A stretch of 64,000 nt of DNA, from positions 466,306-530,305 of the forward strand of contig NZ_CP085041.1 of the NCBI RefSeq assembly GCF_022026155.1, written 5' to 3'. The stretch comes from Dissulfurimicrobium hydrothermale (GTDB taxonomy: Bacteria; Desulfobacterota; Dissulfuribacteria; Dissulfuribacterales; Sh68). The position numbers and the translations under genes are program-made. The notes beneath the pieces are model-generated. The model was not told the DNA's origin and searched no databases. It saw only the letters and a program-made list of their open reading frames with translations. How positions within the stretch are numbered: the first letter of the stretch is position 1; every line of letters begins with the position of its first letter. Below are positions 17,257 to 27,993 of the stretch, piece by piece.

Positions 17257-19257
17257 CTATCCGGTAAGCCCTTTCAGTCCCTTGATCTCGTCCCTTATCC
17301 TGGCCGCGCGTTCAAAATCAAGGGCCTTGGCCGCAGCCTTCATCTCTTTTTCAAGGGCCTTTATTCTTGCTTCAAGATTGATCCCGCCGTCGATGCATCC
17401 AAAGACCCCATCCTTTGTAAGATCGGTATTTCTCCGTTCATATTCATACATTGAGGATAGAGCGTCCCTTGCCGTTTTGCTTATGGTGAGCGGGGTGATG
17501 CCGTGGGTCTTATTGTACTCCATCTGGCGTCTCCGCCTCCTATGCGTTTCTGACATGGCCCTTTTCATGGATTCCGTGACCTTGTCGGCATAGAGGATCA
17601 CCATGCCTTCACTGTTCCTCGACGCCCTGCCAGCGGTCTGGATTAGCGAGCGTTCGGAGCGTAGAAACCCTTCTTTATCCGCATCGAGCACCGCCACAAG
17701 GGAGACCTCTGGGATGTCAAGGCCTTCTCTCAAGAGGTTTATTCCGACAAGCACATCAAAGTCTCCACGCCTTAGACTTTGGATGAGGCGCGCCCTCTCG
17801 ACAGTCTTTATGTCTGAATGCAGGTACTCGACCCTTACTCCGACCGATGCATAATATTCGGTCAGGTCCTCGGCCATTCGTTTTGTGAGGGTGGTGACGA
17901 GCACCCTTTCATTCCGCTCAACCCTCTTCCTGATCTCGTAGAGCAGGTCGTCTACCTGGGTGCTGGCAGGTCTTACTTCCATTATAGGGTCCAGAAGACC
18001 GGTGGGTCTTATGATCTGTTCGACGACGTGCAGGCCTGCCTTCCCCAGCTCATAGGGCCCAGGAGTGGCCGAGACATATATGACTTGGCCTATCGCCTTT
18101 TCGAATTCATCGAAGCGAAGAGGCCTGTTGTCGAGGGCGGAAGGGAGCCTGAAGCCGAACTCCACCAATGTCTCCTTTCTCGATCTGTCGCCGGCGTACA
18201 TGCCGCCGATTTGCGGTATGGTTATATGGCTTTCGTCTATAAAGACCAGAAAATCTCTGGGGAAATATTCGATGAGCGTCGGGGGTGGAACACCCGGCGC
18301 CCGGCCTGAAAGGTGCCTTGAATAGTTCTCTATCCCGTGGCACCAACCTAGCTCTTGAAGCATCTCGAGGTCCAGATTTGTACGCTGCTCCAGGCGTTGG
18401 GCCTCGACGAGTCTGCCCTTGGATTCAAAGAACATGAGCCGTTCTTCAAGCTCGGCCTTTATGCCGAGTATCGCCTGTTTAAGCCCGCCTTCAGTAGTGA
18501 CATAATGGCTCGACGGGTAGATGACCGTGTCTCTCAAGGCGCCGATGGTCTTGCCTGTGAGGGAATCTATGAGACTTAAGGCCTCGATTTCATCCCCGAA
18601 GAGTTCAACCCTTACGGCACGTTCTTCTTCGTGGGCAGGGAATATGTCGATTATGTCGCCCCTTACCCTGAACGTACCCCGGTGAAAGTCCACCTCATTT
18701 CGTTCATAGAGCATGGCGACGAGTCTTTCGATGATGTATTCCCGCGGTCGGTTATCGCCTATACGGAGGTATAGCTGCATCTTTTCATATTCCTCAGGGG
18801 GGCCGAGGCCGTAGATGCAGGAGACGCTTGCGACTATAATGACGTCCCGCCTGGTAAGGAGCGAGCGTGTGGCGCTGTGCCTGAGCCTGTCTATGAAGTC
18901 GTTTATGGCCGAGTCCTTTTCAATATAAGTATCGGATTGTGGGATATAGGCCTCGGGTTGATAGTAATCGTAGTAGCTTACAAAATATTCAACCGCATTT
19001 TCCGGGAACATGGCCTTGAATTCACCGAACAATTGGGCAGCCAGGGTCTTGTTTGGGGCGATCACCAGGGCCGGTCTTTGCATCGAGGCGATCACATTCG
19101 CCATAGTGAAGGTCTTGCCCGATCCGGTTACGCCAAGGAGCACCTGATGCTTACACCCCCTTTTGAGGCCGTCAACGAGGTGCTTTATGGCCTCAGGTTG
19201 GTCTCCGCACGGCTGAAAGGGCGATTGTATTTTAAAAGGACGTATTTTTTCTGGCAT
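17257..19257 (-). CDS. uvrB: Excinuclease ABC subunit B
   Basis: A 666-residue nucleotide excision repair helicase that verifies damage after loading by UvrA and recruits UvrC. Motifs: Walker A GVTGSGKT near residue 43, the beta-hairpin [19 protein letters not shown] (motif II), [26 protein letters not shown] and GRASRN. The C-terminal UVR domain ([24 protein letters not shown]) contacts UvrC. Normal length. It is divergent from gltX over an 80-base gap that contains a palindrome. Confidence 0.97.
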   Translation of the reverse strand: MPEKIRPFKIQSPFQPCGDQPEAIKHLVDGLKRGCKHQVLLGVTGSGKTFTMANVIASMQRPALVIAPNKTLAAQLFGEFKAMFPENAVEYFVSYYDYYQPEAYIPQSDTYIEKDSAINDFIDRLRHSATRSLLTRRDVIIVASVSCIYGLGPPEEYEKMQLYLRIGDNRPREYIIERLVAMLYERNEVDFHRGTFRVRGDIIDIFPAHEEERAVRVELFGDEIEALSLIDSLTGKTIGALRDTVIYPSSHYVTTEGGLKQAILGIKAELEERLMFFESKGRLVEAQRLEQRTNLDLEMLQELGWCHGIENYSRHLSGRAPGVPPPTLIEYFPRDFLVFIDESHITIPQIGGMYAGDRSRKETLVEFGFRLPSALDNRPLRFDEFEKAIGQVIYVSATPGPYELGKAGLHVVEQIIRPTGLLDPIMEVRPASTQVDDLLYEIRKRVERNERVLVTTLTKRMAEDLTEYYASVGVRVEYLHSDIKTVERARLIQSLRRGDFDVLVGINLLREGLDIPEVSLVAVLDADKEGFLRSERSLIQTAGRASRNSEGMVILYADKVTESMKRAMSETHRRRRRQMEYNKTHGITPLTISKTARDALSSMYEYERRNTDLTKDGVFGCIDGGINLEARIKALEKEMKAAAKALDFERAARIRDEIKGLKGLTG

Positions 19258-19266
19258 TAAAATCCC

Positions 19267-19295
19267 TTGTAGTCTTTAAAAGATAAGACTACTAT
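19267..19295 (+). promoter_or_regulatory. gltX promoter with embedded perfect palindrome
   Basis: TTGTAG (19267-19272) and TACTAT (19290-19295) are 17 bases apart and could drive gltX. GTAGTCTT (19269-19276) and AAGACTAC (19285-19292) form a perfect 8-base inverted repeat with an 8-base centre, overlapping both elements. It lies 12 bases upstream of the divergent uvrB start. It could be an operator for either gene. The regulator is not recognised. Confidence 0.5.
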
Positions 19296-19337
19296 TTTAA
19301 TCTTTTAAGCCAGAAGATGAAACCATAGGGGAAGGTC

Positions 19338-20840
19338 ATGTCTGAAAGAACAAAAAGGGTTCGCGTCAGGTTTGCGCCGAGTCCGACAGGATATCTCCAC
19401 ATAGGGGGTGCAAGAACGGCTATCTACAATTGGATTTTCGCCAGAAAGCACAAGGGGGATTTTATTTTGCGTATAGAAGACACTGACGCCGAGCGTTCGA
19501 CTGCGGAATCCATCGAGGGCATATTGGACGGGCTTAGGTGGCTCGGGATCGACTGGGATGAGGGTCCGTATTTTCAGTCAGCCAACATAGATGCGCACAA
19601 GAAGGCCGCGATGAGGTTGATTGAGCTTGGTCATGCCTACAGGTGTTTCTGTACCAAAGAAGAGCTTGATACAAAGCGCGAGACGGCGAAGGCATTAAAA
19701 CAACCCTACAAATACGACCGCACATGCAGGGATTTAAGTCCTGCGAAGGCGGCTGAAATGGAGGCAAGGGGTATTCCGTACGTTGTCCGTTTCAAGACGC
19801 CCGATTCGGAAGACACTCTTGTTTTCAACGATCTTGTCTATGGCCCGATAGAAAAACACTATGATGATATAGAAGACTTTGTTATCCTGCGTTCTGATGG
19901 ATCTCCGCTCTATCTTCTTTCAAATGCAGTGGATGACATGAACGACGGGATTACGCATGTCATAAGGGGGCAGGACGGGCTTGCCAATACCCCGAGGCAG
20001 ATACTCATATACAAGGCCCTTGGTATGCAGCCCCCTGAATTTGCCCACATGCCACTGACCCTTGACCTCAGAAAACAAAAGATCTCAAAACGTACGCACG
20101 GCGAGGTGGTGTCAGTGCAGTTTTATAGAGAACATGGCTTTCTTCCCTGGGCGCTTGTAAATTTCCTGGTGCTCCTCGGCTGGCATACACCTGACGACAG
20201 GGAGATATTTACAAGAGAGGAGCTTATCGAGGCGTTTTCCCTTGAGGGGGTGAGCAGGGCAAATTCGATATTCAATTACCGTCCAGGCGATCCGAAATTC
20301 TTTACTGACCCGAAGGCCATCTCGATAAACGCCCATTATATAAGAACGATGCCCATAGAAGACCTGGCTGGATATGTAAAGGAGGAGCTCAAGGCCACAG
20401 GGTGTTTTGATCCCGAATATGATGGACCGAAGAGGCACTGGTTTCTTGAGACGCTGGATCTTATAAGGGCTCGCTATCATACACTGAAAGACTTCGCGAC
20501 CCTTGGCAGGGCCTATTTTTCCGATGAGTTTAGTGTAGACGAGAAGGCGTTTGCAAAAAATATCCTCAAACATCCTGATCTTAGAGAGTGGCTCCCCGTG
20601 CTTGCGGAGAGGCTTTCTGCAATTCCAATCTGGGATCAGGTTGCAACCGAGGCCGCGATAAGGGGATTCATAGATGAGACCGGCGCTAGTTCAGGCGTCA
20701 TAATAAATGCGGTACGTACGGTTGTAACAGGCCAGTCAGTGGGTCCGGGTCTCTTTGACTGTCTTGTCGCCATTGGGAGGGAGCGGGTTGTAAAACGCCT
20801 AAAAAACGCCCCTTTATTGATTGACAATCACCTTGATTAA
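19338..20840 (+). CDS. gltX: Glutamate-tRNA ligase
   Basis: A 500-residue class I aminoacyl-tRNA synthetase that charges tRNA-Glu (or tRNA-Glx in organisms lacking GlnRS). The N-terminal signature is PSPTGYLHIGGARTA (HIGH-type motif), and the second signature is KISKRTHG (KMSKS-type). The C-terminal anticodon-binding region is complete. Ribosome site AGGGGAAGG precedes ATG 19338. The stop overlaps the start of the next gene by one base, suggesting co-transcription. Confidence 0.96.
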   Translation: MSERTKRVRVRFAPSPTGYLHIGGARTAIYNWIFARKHKGDFILRIEDTDAERSTAESIEGILDGLRWLGIDWDEGPYFQSANIDAHKKAAMRLIELGHAYRCFCTKEELDTKRETAKALKQPYKYDRTCRDLSPAKAAEMEARGIPYVVRFKTPDSEDTLVFNDLVYGPIEKHYDDIEDFVILRSDGSPLYLLSNAVDDMNDGITHVIRGQDGLANTPRQILIYKALGMQPPEFAHMPLTLDLRKQKISKRTHGEVVSVQFYREHGFLPWALVNFLVLLGWHTPDDREIFTREELIEAFSLEGVSRANSIFNYRPGDPKFFTDPKAISINAHYIRTMPIEDLAGYVKEELKATGCFDPEYDGPKRHWFLETLDLIRARYHTLKDFATLGRAYFSDEFSVDEKAFAKNILKHPDLREWLPVLAERLSAIPIWDQVATEAAIRGFIDETGASSGVIINAVRTVVTGQSVGPGLFDCLVAIGRERVVKRLKNAPLLIDNHLD

Positions 20841-21241
20841 TGACTATTGTAAAATATGAAGATGATAAAATAGTCGAAGGTGCCGTTATGGGTTATGCCA
20901 TACCATTAAAGATATATGAGCAGCTCGAAGAAAAGCTGGGCAAAGAGGCTGCGGGCGTTATAACCAAGGCACTGGAGGAGTCCATTAAAAAGGCCTTTGA
21001 AGAGGCGGAGGAGAGACAGCAGACAGTTATCTCGGAAAATCTCAAGAAGGAACTCGCCACAAAGTACGATTTAGCCCTTTTAAAAAAGGATATAGAAAAG
21101 TTAGAGATAGATTTAAGGAAAGAGATAGAGCTGGTCAGAAAAGACATGAAGATCATGACCGTGATTATTGTGGCCGTTATGGTGGTTTTGAACCAGAATT
21201 CCCTTGAGTTTATCGCAAGGCTTCTGGGGTTGTTGAAATGA
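20840..21241 (+). CDS. Small coiled-coil protein with C-terminal membrane helix
   Basis: A 133-residue protein of unrecognised function. Residues of about 25-105 are highly charged and heptad-like (EELEKK-type runs such as LLKKDIEKLEIDLRKEIELV). The end is a single hydrophobic helix (IMTVIIVAVMVVLNQ), giving a tail-anchored layout. It resembles coiled-coil proteins of the DUF1640 type in general form only. The start at 20840 overlaps the gltX stop. Internal in-frame ATGs also exist. It is followed by a Uma2-type gene. Confidence 0.6.
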   Translation: MTIVKYEDDKIVEGAVMGYAIPLKIYEQLEEKLGKEAAGVITKALEESIKKAFEEAEERQQTVISENLKKELATKYDLALLKKDIEKLEIDLRKEIELVRKDMKIMTVIIVAVMVVLNQNSLEFIARLLGLLK

Positions 21242-21270
21242 GACAATCATCAAAAAGGGGCGGCTAATCC

Positions 21271-21801
21271 ATGCAGACAGCCATTGACTTGCGCTACACA
21301 CTTGAAGACTGGCGGAACTGGGAAGGCTCATGGGAGCTCATCCAAGGGTTCCCCATTGCCATGTCTCCTTCTCCAACACCAGTGCATCAGTATGTTGCCA
21401 CCAAAATAATCCGTTATTTGGATGAACAGCTCGAGACCTGCGAGGCCAAATGCTATGTGCTTCAGGACCTGGACTGGATTATCAGTAGTGATACGGTGGT
21501 CAGGCCGGATGTAATGGTGGTATGTGATGACATTCAAAACACCATTACCAGGCCGCCGGAGGTTATCTTTGAGATCGTTTCTGAAAAAAACGCCTCCACA
21601 GATGAGAGATATAAATTTGAACTTTATCAAAAAGAAGGCGTCAGGTATTATGTATTGTGTTATCCAGCCTTGAAAAAGGCAAAGGTTTACAGATGGAGAA
21701 ACGGCAAATACATAAAAGAAGGGGACTTCAGAGAAGAAATCTTCAGGTTTGAGACATCTTGCAGCCTGTCTCTGGAGTTCAAGAAAATCTGGTTCAAATA
21801 A
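21271..21801 (+). CDS. Uma2-family (DUF820) putative restriction-like endonuclease
   Basis: A 176-residue protein of the Uma2/DUF820 family, which has a PD-(D/E)XK nuclease-like fold. Landmarks are the early WELIQGFPIAMSPSP segment, HQYVATKI, VVRPDVMVVCDD (the catalytic aspartate position) and VIFEIVSEKNASTDERYKFELYQ-type central motif, followed by YYVLCYP. A cellular role for the family is not established. These genes are common in cyanobacteria and in other bacteria with many mobile elements. It lies 29 bases after the coiled-coil gene. Confidence 0.82.
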   Translation: MQTAIDLRYTLEDWRNWEGSWELIQGFPIAMSPSPTPVHQYVATKIIRYLDEQLETCEAKCYVLQDLDWIISSDTVVRPDVMVVCDDIQNTITRPPEVIFEIVSEKNASTDERYKFELYQKEGVRYYVLCYPALKKAKVYRWRNGKYIKEGDFREEIFRFETSCSLSLEFKKIWFK

Positions 21802-21980
21802 CATTGGTATAAAATTTGCATATTCTAAAATTGCAGGACATTTGCAATAAAACAGTAAAATTGAGGTTAAAAAGGAAAGCCAGCCATAGCTGCCAATCTG
21901 GGCGCCAAGGTGGTTATGGAGATGCTTGAGTGGCGCAACCGGCCTTCAGATAAAAGCAAAACAAAATCAAGGAGGCAAAA

Positions 21981-22682
21981 ATGAAAGAGGTAAGGGTGGC
22001 AAAAGAGGCAAGTGGCAAAGGGCTCTTGAAAGGGCAAGGTGGTTTTACACTGGTGGAGCTGGCGATAGTGTTGGTGATAATTGGGATCATTTTAGGAGCG
22101 GTAATCAAGGGGCAGGACCTGATTCAAGGTGCCAGGGCGAAGAAATTGATAACCTCTTTAAAGTCGTGGGAGATGCTTACGTGGGCCTATATGGACAGGA
22201 TGGGTTATTTTCCGGGCGATGCAGACAACAAAGATGGGCTTATTGGAGATGATGCGGCAGAGCAAACGACTGCAGGGTCTGCAATAGGCACGCTTGCAGC
22301 AACGGGCACCATGCAGAATATCCCGCCGAATCCAGTGCAATTGGGCAGTTCGAACTATTATATTTATATAGGCTATGACAGTGGCACAAATAAAAACTGT
22401 ATGGTCATATGCGCCAATGCAGCGTGTACTGCTACGTTCACCAATGATGACCTGGCTATAATCCAGGCCGTTGATACAGCCATCGACGGCACTGCGGACG
22501 CAGGACTTGGTAGATTCAGGGGGGCCACTGCTGTAACCCTTGCAGGTACAGGCCCAGTCAACAACATACAGGCCGGCGCGGTTACTGCTGTAACTGCCGT
22601 AAATTCAACCACCGCCGGTAGCTCAACGCCGTGGGCCACAACCGATGTGGCGGCGGTTTATATGTTTGATAAGCCTTATTAA
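21981..22682 (+). CDS. Type IV pilin-like protein (pseudopilin) 1
   Basis: A 233-residue protein with a prepilin N-terminus: a 22-residue basic leader, then G/FTLVELAIVLVIIGIIL, with glutamate at position 5 of the mature form. A prepilin peptidase would cleave before phenylalanine. The conserved MGYFPGDADNKDG motif follows the helix. The C-terminal region is rich in alanine, threonine and glycine. An AAGGAGG site precedes ATG 21981. No assembly ATPase or secretin is nearby. It is a tandem paralogue of the next gene. Upstream, 21802-21980 holds no supported gene. Confidence 0.85.
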   Translation: MKEVRVAKEASGKGLLKGQGGFTLVELAIVLVIIGIILGAVIKGQDLIQGARAKKLITSLKSWEMLTWAYMDRMGYFPGDADNKDGLIGDDAAEQTTAGSAIGTLAATGTMQNIPPNPVQLGSSNYYIYIGYDSGTNKNCMVICANAACTATFTNDDLAIIQAVDTAIDGTADAGLGRFRGATAVTLAGTGPVNNIQAGAVTAVTAVNSTTAGSSTPWATTDVAAVYMFDKPY

Positions 22683-22874
22683 TGTTGACTGAATATCCTC
22701 GAAGGCGTCCAGCGCGATCCCTCTGATTGCTTGTTATTATGTGTTCACGTCCTTGCGGATGGAAGGGGCGTGGCGGGTGTACGATCGTATTCGGCGTGGA
22801 TACTGCCGGCGCCGGTTGGGGTTGGTGCTAATTAAATTAATGAGTGTCCACTATACAAAGAGAGGGGATCTATT

Positions 22875-23501
22875 ATGAGTCTATATCATCGAGGGCAGAG
22901 GGGGTTTACACTGGTGGAGATGGCTATAGTGTTGGTGATCATTGGGATCATACTGGCCGCTGTTTTGAAGGGTGGCGAGCTGATCGGCAATGCGAAAATT
23001 AAGAGGTTTTATAATGAGCAAAGAGAGATATTCGCCGCCCTTTATACGTATTATGATAAATATGGGTATTTCCCGGGCGATGATCCTGCAGCCAGCGGCA
23101 GATGGCCAGGTGTTACGGTTACAAATGGGAATGGGAACGGCCTGATTGCGGTTGGCGCTGCATCCACTGCGCCAAACTTTGCTTGTTCAGGCACAGGTAC
23201 TGAGCAGTGCGACCTTTGGCAGGAGTTGAGGGCGGCTGATATCTTGACGGGTTCCGGTTTTACCAACCCGACCCATCCCTATGGTGGGGCAATAGCTGTT
23301 TCGTATTATACCATGCCGGCGATTGCAGGTGGTACGGCATTGACTGCCCACTGGATACATTTTCAAAACGTCCCCTATGATGTCTGTCAGGCTATTGACA
23401 GGTTGTATGATGACGGCAATGCAGGCAAGGGAGCCATAAGGGGGACGGCCGATTATATGGCCGCGACAAACGGCGTATATCAATTGAGCTTTAAGTTCTG
23501 A
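22875..23501 (+). CDS. Type IV pilin-like protein (pseudopilin) 2
   Basis: A 208-residue prepilin with a short leader, then G/FTLVEMAIVLVIIGIIL, glutamate 5 and the YGYFPGDDPAAS motif shared with the preceding paralogue. Two cysteines (FACSGTGTEQCDLWQEL) could form a disulfide loop. An AGAGGGG site precedes ATG 22875. Its stop is close to the end of the convergent rfbA gene, with an inverted repeat between them. The 192-base gap between the two pilin genes (22683-22874) shows no gene. Confidence 0.85.
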   Translation: MSLYHRGQRGFTLVEMAIVLVIIGIILAAVLKGGELIGNAKIKRFYNEQREIFAALYTYYDKYGYFPGDDPAASGRWPGVTVTNGNGNGLIAVGAASTAPNFACSGTGTEQCDLWQELRAADILTGSGFTNPTHPYGGAIAVSYYTMPAIAGGTALTAHWIHFQNVPYDVCQAIDRLYDDGNAGKGAIRGTADYMAATNGVYQLSFKF

Positions 23502-23506
23502 TTGTG

Positions 23507-23538
23507 TGGCGCAAGGTCACATAACCGCCCTTGCGCCA
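23507..23538. terminator. Perfect inverted repeat at a convergent gene junction
   Basis: TGGCGCAAGG (23507-23516) and CCTTGCGCCA (23529-23538) form a perfect 10-base stem with a 12-base loop. It overlaps the last codons of rfbA and follows the pilin stop by 5 bases. There is no T run, so a termination role is uncertain. Confidence 0.5.
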
Positions 23539-24394
23539 TCCAATAGCCCGACAAGATATTGCCCGTAGCCGTTTTTGAGCATCGGCTGGGCAAGGGCCTC
23601 AAGCTCGCGCTTGCCTATGTATCCCATGCGGAATGCGATCTCCTCCGGACACGAGACCTTGAGCCCTTGGCGTTTTTCGATGGTCTGGATAAACAAAGAC
23701 GCCTCAAGCAGGGATTCATGTGTGCCCGTGTCTAGCCATGCCATGCCCCTGCCCATGACGACTACGTCCAGTTCCCCTTTTTCGAGGTAGGCCTTATTGA
23801 TGTCGGTTATCTCGAGCTCGCCCCTTGCCGACGGCCTTATGGCCTTTGCGATGTCGGTCACCTTGCCGTCATAAAAATAGAGGCCGGTGACGGCATAGCG
23901 CGACCTCGGGATCTTTGGTTTTTCTTCGATATTTATGACCCTGCCGCTCTTGTCGAATTCCACTACGCCGTAACGCTCAGGGTCTTTTACTGGGTAGGCA
24001 AATATGCTCGCACCGGTTTGTTTTTGTGAGGCCTTTTTGAGCAATGCCTGTAGGTCGTGGCCGTAAAAGATGTTGTCGCCGAGCATTAGTGCGCAGCTTT
24101 TGTTTTCAATGAATTTCTCCCCAATTATGAACGCCTGGGCGATACCCTCGGGCCTTTGTTGTACACCATAAGAAATGTTGATTCCCCACTGGTTGCCGTT
24201 TCCAAGGAGTTGCTCAAAGCGCGGGGTGTCGGCAGGGGTCGAGATCACAAGGATGTCCCTGATACCTGCGAGCATTAGGGTGCTGAGCGGATAATATATC
24301 ATCGGCTTGTCATAGACGGGGAGGAGCTGCTTTGAGACCGCGATCGTTGATGGATAAAGCCTTGTGCCTGAACCACCCGCGAGGATGATCCCTT

Positions 24395-24407
<13 letters not shown>
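23517..24407 (-). CDS. rfbA: Glucose-1-phosphate thymidylyltransferase
   Basis: A 296-residue nucleotidyltransferase making dTDP-glucose from dTTP and glucose-1-phosphate, the first step to dTDP-rhamnose and related sugars. The N-terminal signature [13 protein letters not shown], the [12 protein letters not shown] segment, GDNIFYG and the closing half all match RfbA/RmlA. Length is normal. It overlaps the end of rfbB by 13 bases, so the two form an operon. rfbC and rfbD are not next to it in this window. Confidence 0.95.
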
Positions 24408-25468
<1,061 letters not shown>

Positions 25469-25530
25469 AATAACGCCTTTATGATTCCTAATTTATCTTT
25501 AAGGGAAGTTCTAAAAATCCATATTTTGTC

Positions 25531-25550
25531 ATTCCTGCGCAAGCAGGAAT
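25531..25550. repeat. REP-like hairpin (CATTCCTGC-type)
   Basis: ATTCCTGC and GCAGGAAT form a perfect 8-base stem closed by a GCAA loop, inside the context GTCATTCCTGCGCAAGCAGG. This belongs to the widespread class of extragenic repeats whose minus-strand translation reads DSCLRRNDK. A spurious frame through 25465-25650 is explained by it. Confidence 0.75.
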
Positions 25551-25925
25551 CCAGCAAAAACAACAAGATAGATTCCCCATCCCTGGTCAGGTCAGGGACA
25601 AACTTCGTGCCCCTTCTTTCTGGGTATGCCTTTTTATACACTGTAAGCACCGACAGGACAACCAGCTGGTCAAAAATTTCAGCTATGCCGGTTGATTCAG
25701 GTCAGGCCTGGCAAAACCGTATGATATATGTGTCAATTACGTCCAAGTTGTACCCCTGTCCGCTTTCTCTTTGGGCCATTTATGGCACAGGCGTATTCTC
25801 ATGTCCCTCCGTACTATGTTTGCAATAACTTATTGAAATAAATAGTTATTTGTTGTTGGTCTCAGTGTCTGACCGATTTGGCCTGATTCTTGGTTCTCTT
25901 CTCTGGAATAAAAACGAATAAAAAA

Positions 25926-25944
25926 CGGCTGAAGGAACCAGCCG
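25926..25944 (+). promoter_or_regulatory. Hairpin in the tkt leader
   Basis: CGGCTG (25926-25931) and CAGCCG (25939-25944) form a 6-base stem, with an A run before it and GGTTTCTTT after it. It ends 36 bases before the tkt start. It could be a weak terminator, an attenuator or a stabilising 5' structure. Confidence 0.4.
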
Positions 25945-25980
25945 GGTTTCTTTACACCATGGTTTTGAAAAGGGGGAATC

Positions 25981-27993
25981 ATGTCTTTGTCTACACGAAA
26001 AAAGATGGCGAATGCCATCAGAGTGCTCAGTATGGACGCCATCGAAAAGGCAAAATCGGGCCACCCGGGTACGCCCCTTGGTATGGCCGATATTGCCGAG
26101 GTGCTATGGAACGACTTTATGCGGCACAACCCGGCCAATCCCGGCTGGTTCAACAGGGACCGGTTTATCCTTTCAAACGGCCACGGTTCCATGCTGCTTT
26201 ACAGCCTCCTTCATCTGTCAGGTTACGACCTGACTATAGAAGATATCAAACAGTTCAGGCGTCTGCATTCAAAGACCCCAGGCCACCCCGAGCATGGTCT
26301 GACTCCGGGTGTGGAAACGACCACCGGCCCCCTGGGCCAGGGGCTTGCCAATGCTGTGGGCATGGCGCTGGCAGAGAAGATGCTCGCGGCCCGGTTCAAC
26401 CGGGATGGTTTCAACTTAGTTGACCACTTCACCTATGTGTTTGCCGGTGACGGATGTCTGATGGAAGGCATCTCCCACGAATGCTGTTCCCTTGCCGGCA
26501 CCCTCGGCCTGGGAAAACTCATCCTTTTTTACGATGACAACGGTATATCCATCGACGGCCCGGTGGACGCCTGGTTTTCCGATGACACCCCGAAGAGGTT
26601 TGAGGCCTATGGCTGGCATGTCGTCCGGGATGTGGACGGCCACAATCCGGACGCCATCAAAAGGGCCATTATCGAGGCGCGCGCCCAGACCCTGAAGCCC
26701 AGCATCATCTGCTGCAGGACTGTAATCGGCTGTGGCGCGCCCAATGCCTGCGGCAAGGCAAGCTGCCACGGCGCTCCTCTCGGCCAGGACGAAATCGCGG
26801 CGGCGCGGGAGAGGCTTGCCTGGCCCTATGAACCCTTTGTGATTCCCGAAGACATTTACGCCGGTTGGGACGCCAGAGAAAAGGGTGCGCGAATGGAGCA
26901 ACAGTGGAATGAGATGCTTGCCGCCTACCGGAAGAGCTATCCGGAACTGGCCTTGGAATTTGAAAGAAGGATCGCCGGCAAGCTGCCGGAATCATTTTCC
27001 GGCCAGGCCGTAGAATTTATAAAAGATATTGAAGCAGCCGGCAGGGATATGGCCACCCGCAAGGCCTCCCAGGAGGCCATAGGGAGATATGCGTCATATC
27101 TCCCTGAACTTGTTGGCGGGTCGGCTGACCTTACCAGTTCAAATCTCACCAACTGGTCGGGCACCAGGCCGGTCCGGCCTGCTTCTGATTTTGACGGCAA
27201 CTATGTGCATTACGGGGTCAGGGAATTTGCCATGGCCGCCATGATGAACGGCATGGCCCTGCACGGCGGCTTCATCCCCTATGGAGGTACCTTCCTGGTG
27301 TTTTCCGATTACGCACGAAACGCCATGCGCATGTCAGCCCTGATGAAACTCCGGGTCATCTATGTGCTTACCCATGATTCCATCGGTACGGGCGAGGACG
27401 GGCCGACCCATCAGCCTGTTGAACATATTGCCAGTCTGCGTCTGATTTCCGGCATGAGCCTCTGGCGTCCGGCGGATGCAGTGGAGACCGCGGTGGCCTG
27501 GCAGGCGGCCATTGAAAATGAAAACGGGCCAACCTGTCTGATCCTCTCCCGCCAGACGCTGCCGCACATCGAGCGGCAGCCGGAACAGATGGAAAATATA
27601 GCAAGGGGCGCCTATGTGCTGAGAGACTGCCAGGGAAGACCTGAGGCGATCATCATTGCCACCGGCTCGGAGGTGGGGCTCGCCCTTGCGGCGGCCCTGG
27701 AGCTTGACAGGATGGGACACCCCATCCGGGTGGTGTCCATGCCGTCAGTGGACCGTTTTGAGGCCCAGGACAGCGAATACCGGAAGGCGGTACTGCCTTC
27801 TGATGTTGCCCGCAGGGTGGTGGTAGAGGCCGGCCACACCGGGTGTTGGCACAGGTATGCGGGCAGCAGGGGCCGGGTTATAGGGATAGACAGCTTCGGG
27901 AAGTCCGGCCCGGGCAATGAGCTGTTCAAACATTTTGGTTTTGAGGTGCAGCCGATAGTGGATACCGTGCTCAAGGTAATACAAGGGATTTAA
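25981..27993 (+). CDS. tkt: Transketolase
   Basis: A 670-residue thiamine-diphosphate enzyme moving two-carbon units between sugar phosphates, essential for regenerating ribulose-5-phosphate in the Calvin cycle. Motifs: [33 protein letters not shown], the ThDP-binding [12 protein letters not shown], and later [14 protein letters not shown] and [19 protein letters not shown]. The AGGGGGA site precedes ATG 25981. The stop overlaps the pyruvate kinase start by one base. First gene of the carbon-fixation run, and its DNA is richer in G+C than the rfb genes before it. Confidence 0.97.
   Translation: MSLSTRKKMANAIRVLSMDAIEKAKSGHPGTPLGMADIAEVLWNDFMRHNPANPGWFNRDRFILSNGHGSMLLYSLLHLSGYDLTIEDIKQFRRLHSKTPGHPEHGLTPGVETTTGPLGQGLANAVGMALAEKMLAARFNRDGFNLVDHFTYVFAGDGCLMEGISHECCSLAGTLGLGKLILFYDDNGISIDGPVDAWFSDDTPKRFEAYGWHVVRDVDGHNPDAIKRAIIEARAQTLKPSIICCRTVIGCGAPNACGKASCHGAPLGQDEIAAARERLAWPYEPFVIPEDIYAGWDAREKGARMEQQWNEMLAAYRKSYPELALEFERRIAGKLPESFSGQAVEFIKDIEAAGRDMATRKASQEAIGRYASYLPELVGGSADLTSSNLTNWSGTRPVRPASDFDGNYVHYGVREFAMAAMMNGMALHGGFIPYGGTFLVFSDYARNAMRMSALMKLRVIYVLTHDSIGTGEDGPTHQPVEHIASLRLISGMSLWRPADAVETAVAWQAAIENENGPTCLILSRQTLPHIERQPEQMENIARGAYVLRDCQGRPEAIIIATGSEVGLALAAALELDRMGHPIRVVSMPSVDRFEAQDSEYRKAVLPSDVARRVVVEAGHTGCWHRYAGSRGRVIGIDSFGKSGPGNELFKHFGFEVQPIVDTVLKVIQGI

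Larger units (their letters stand above)
25469..25980. other. 512-base intergenic region before the carbon-fixation cluster
   Basis: It lies between the divergent rfbB and tkt genes. It holds a REP-like hairpin (25531-25550), an imperfect inverted repeat ATAACTTATT/AAATAGTTAT near 25827-25851, and a hairpin next to tkt (25926-25944). I see no convincing gene. A TGGCAC at 25783 lacks a good -12 element. The promoter for tkt presumably lies here but cannot be pinned down. Confidence 0.6.

Noticed and set aside
21874-21991. Open frame before the first pilin reading AANLGAKVVMEMLEWRNRPS
   Set aside because: It has no start codon with a ribosome site and overlaps the pilin start region. It could be a decayed gene end, but support is too thin.
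25783-25798. TGGCAC-containing sequence as a second sigma54 promoter before tkt
   Set aside because: The -24 element is good, but the -12 part reads TATTC with no GC pair, so it does not meet the consensus.
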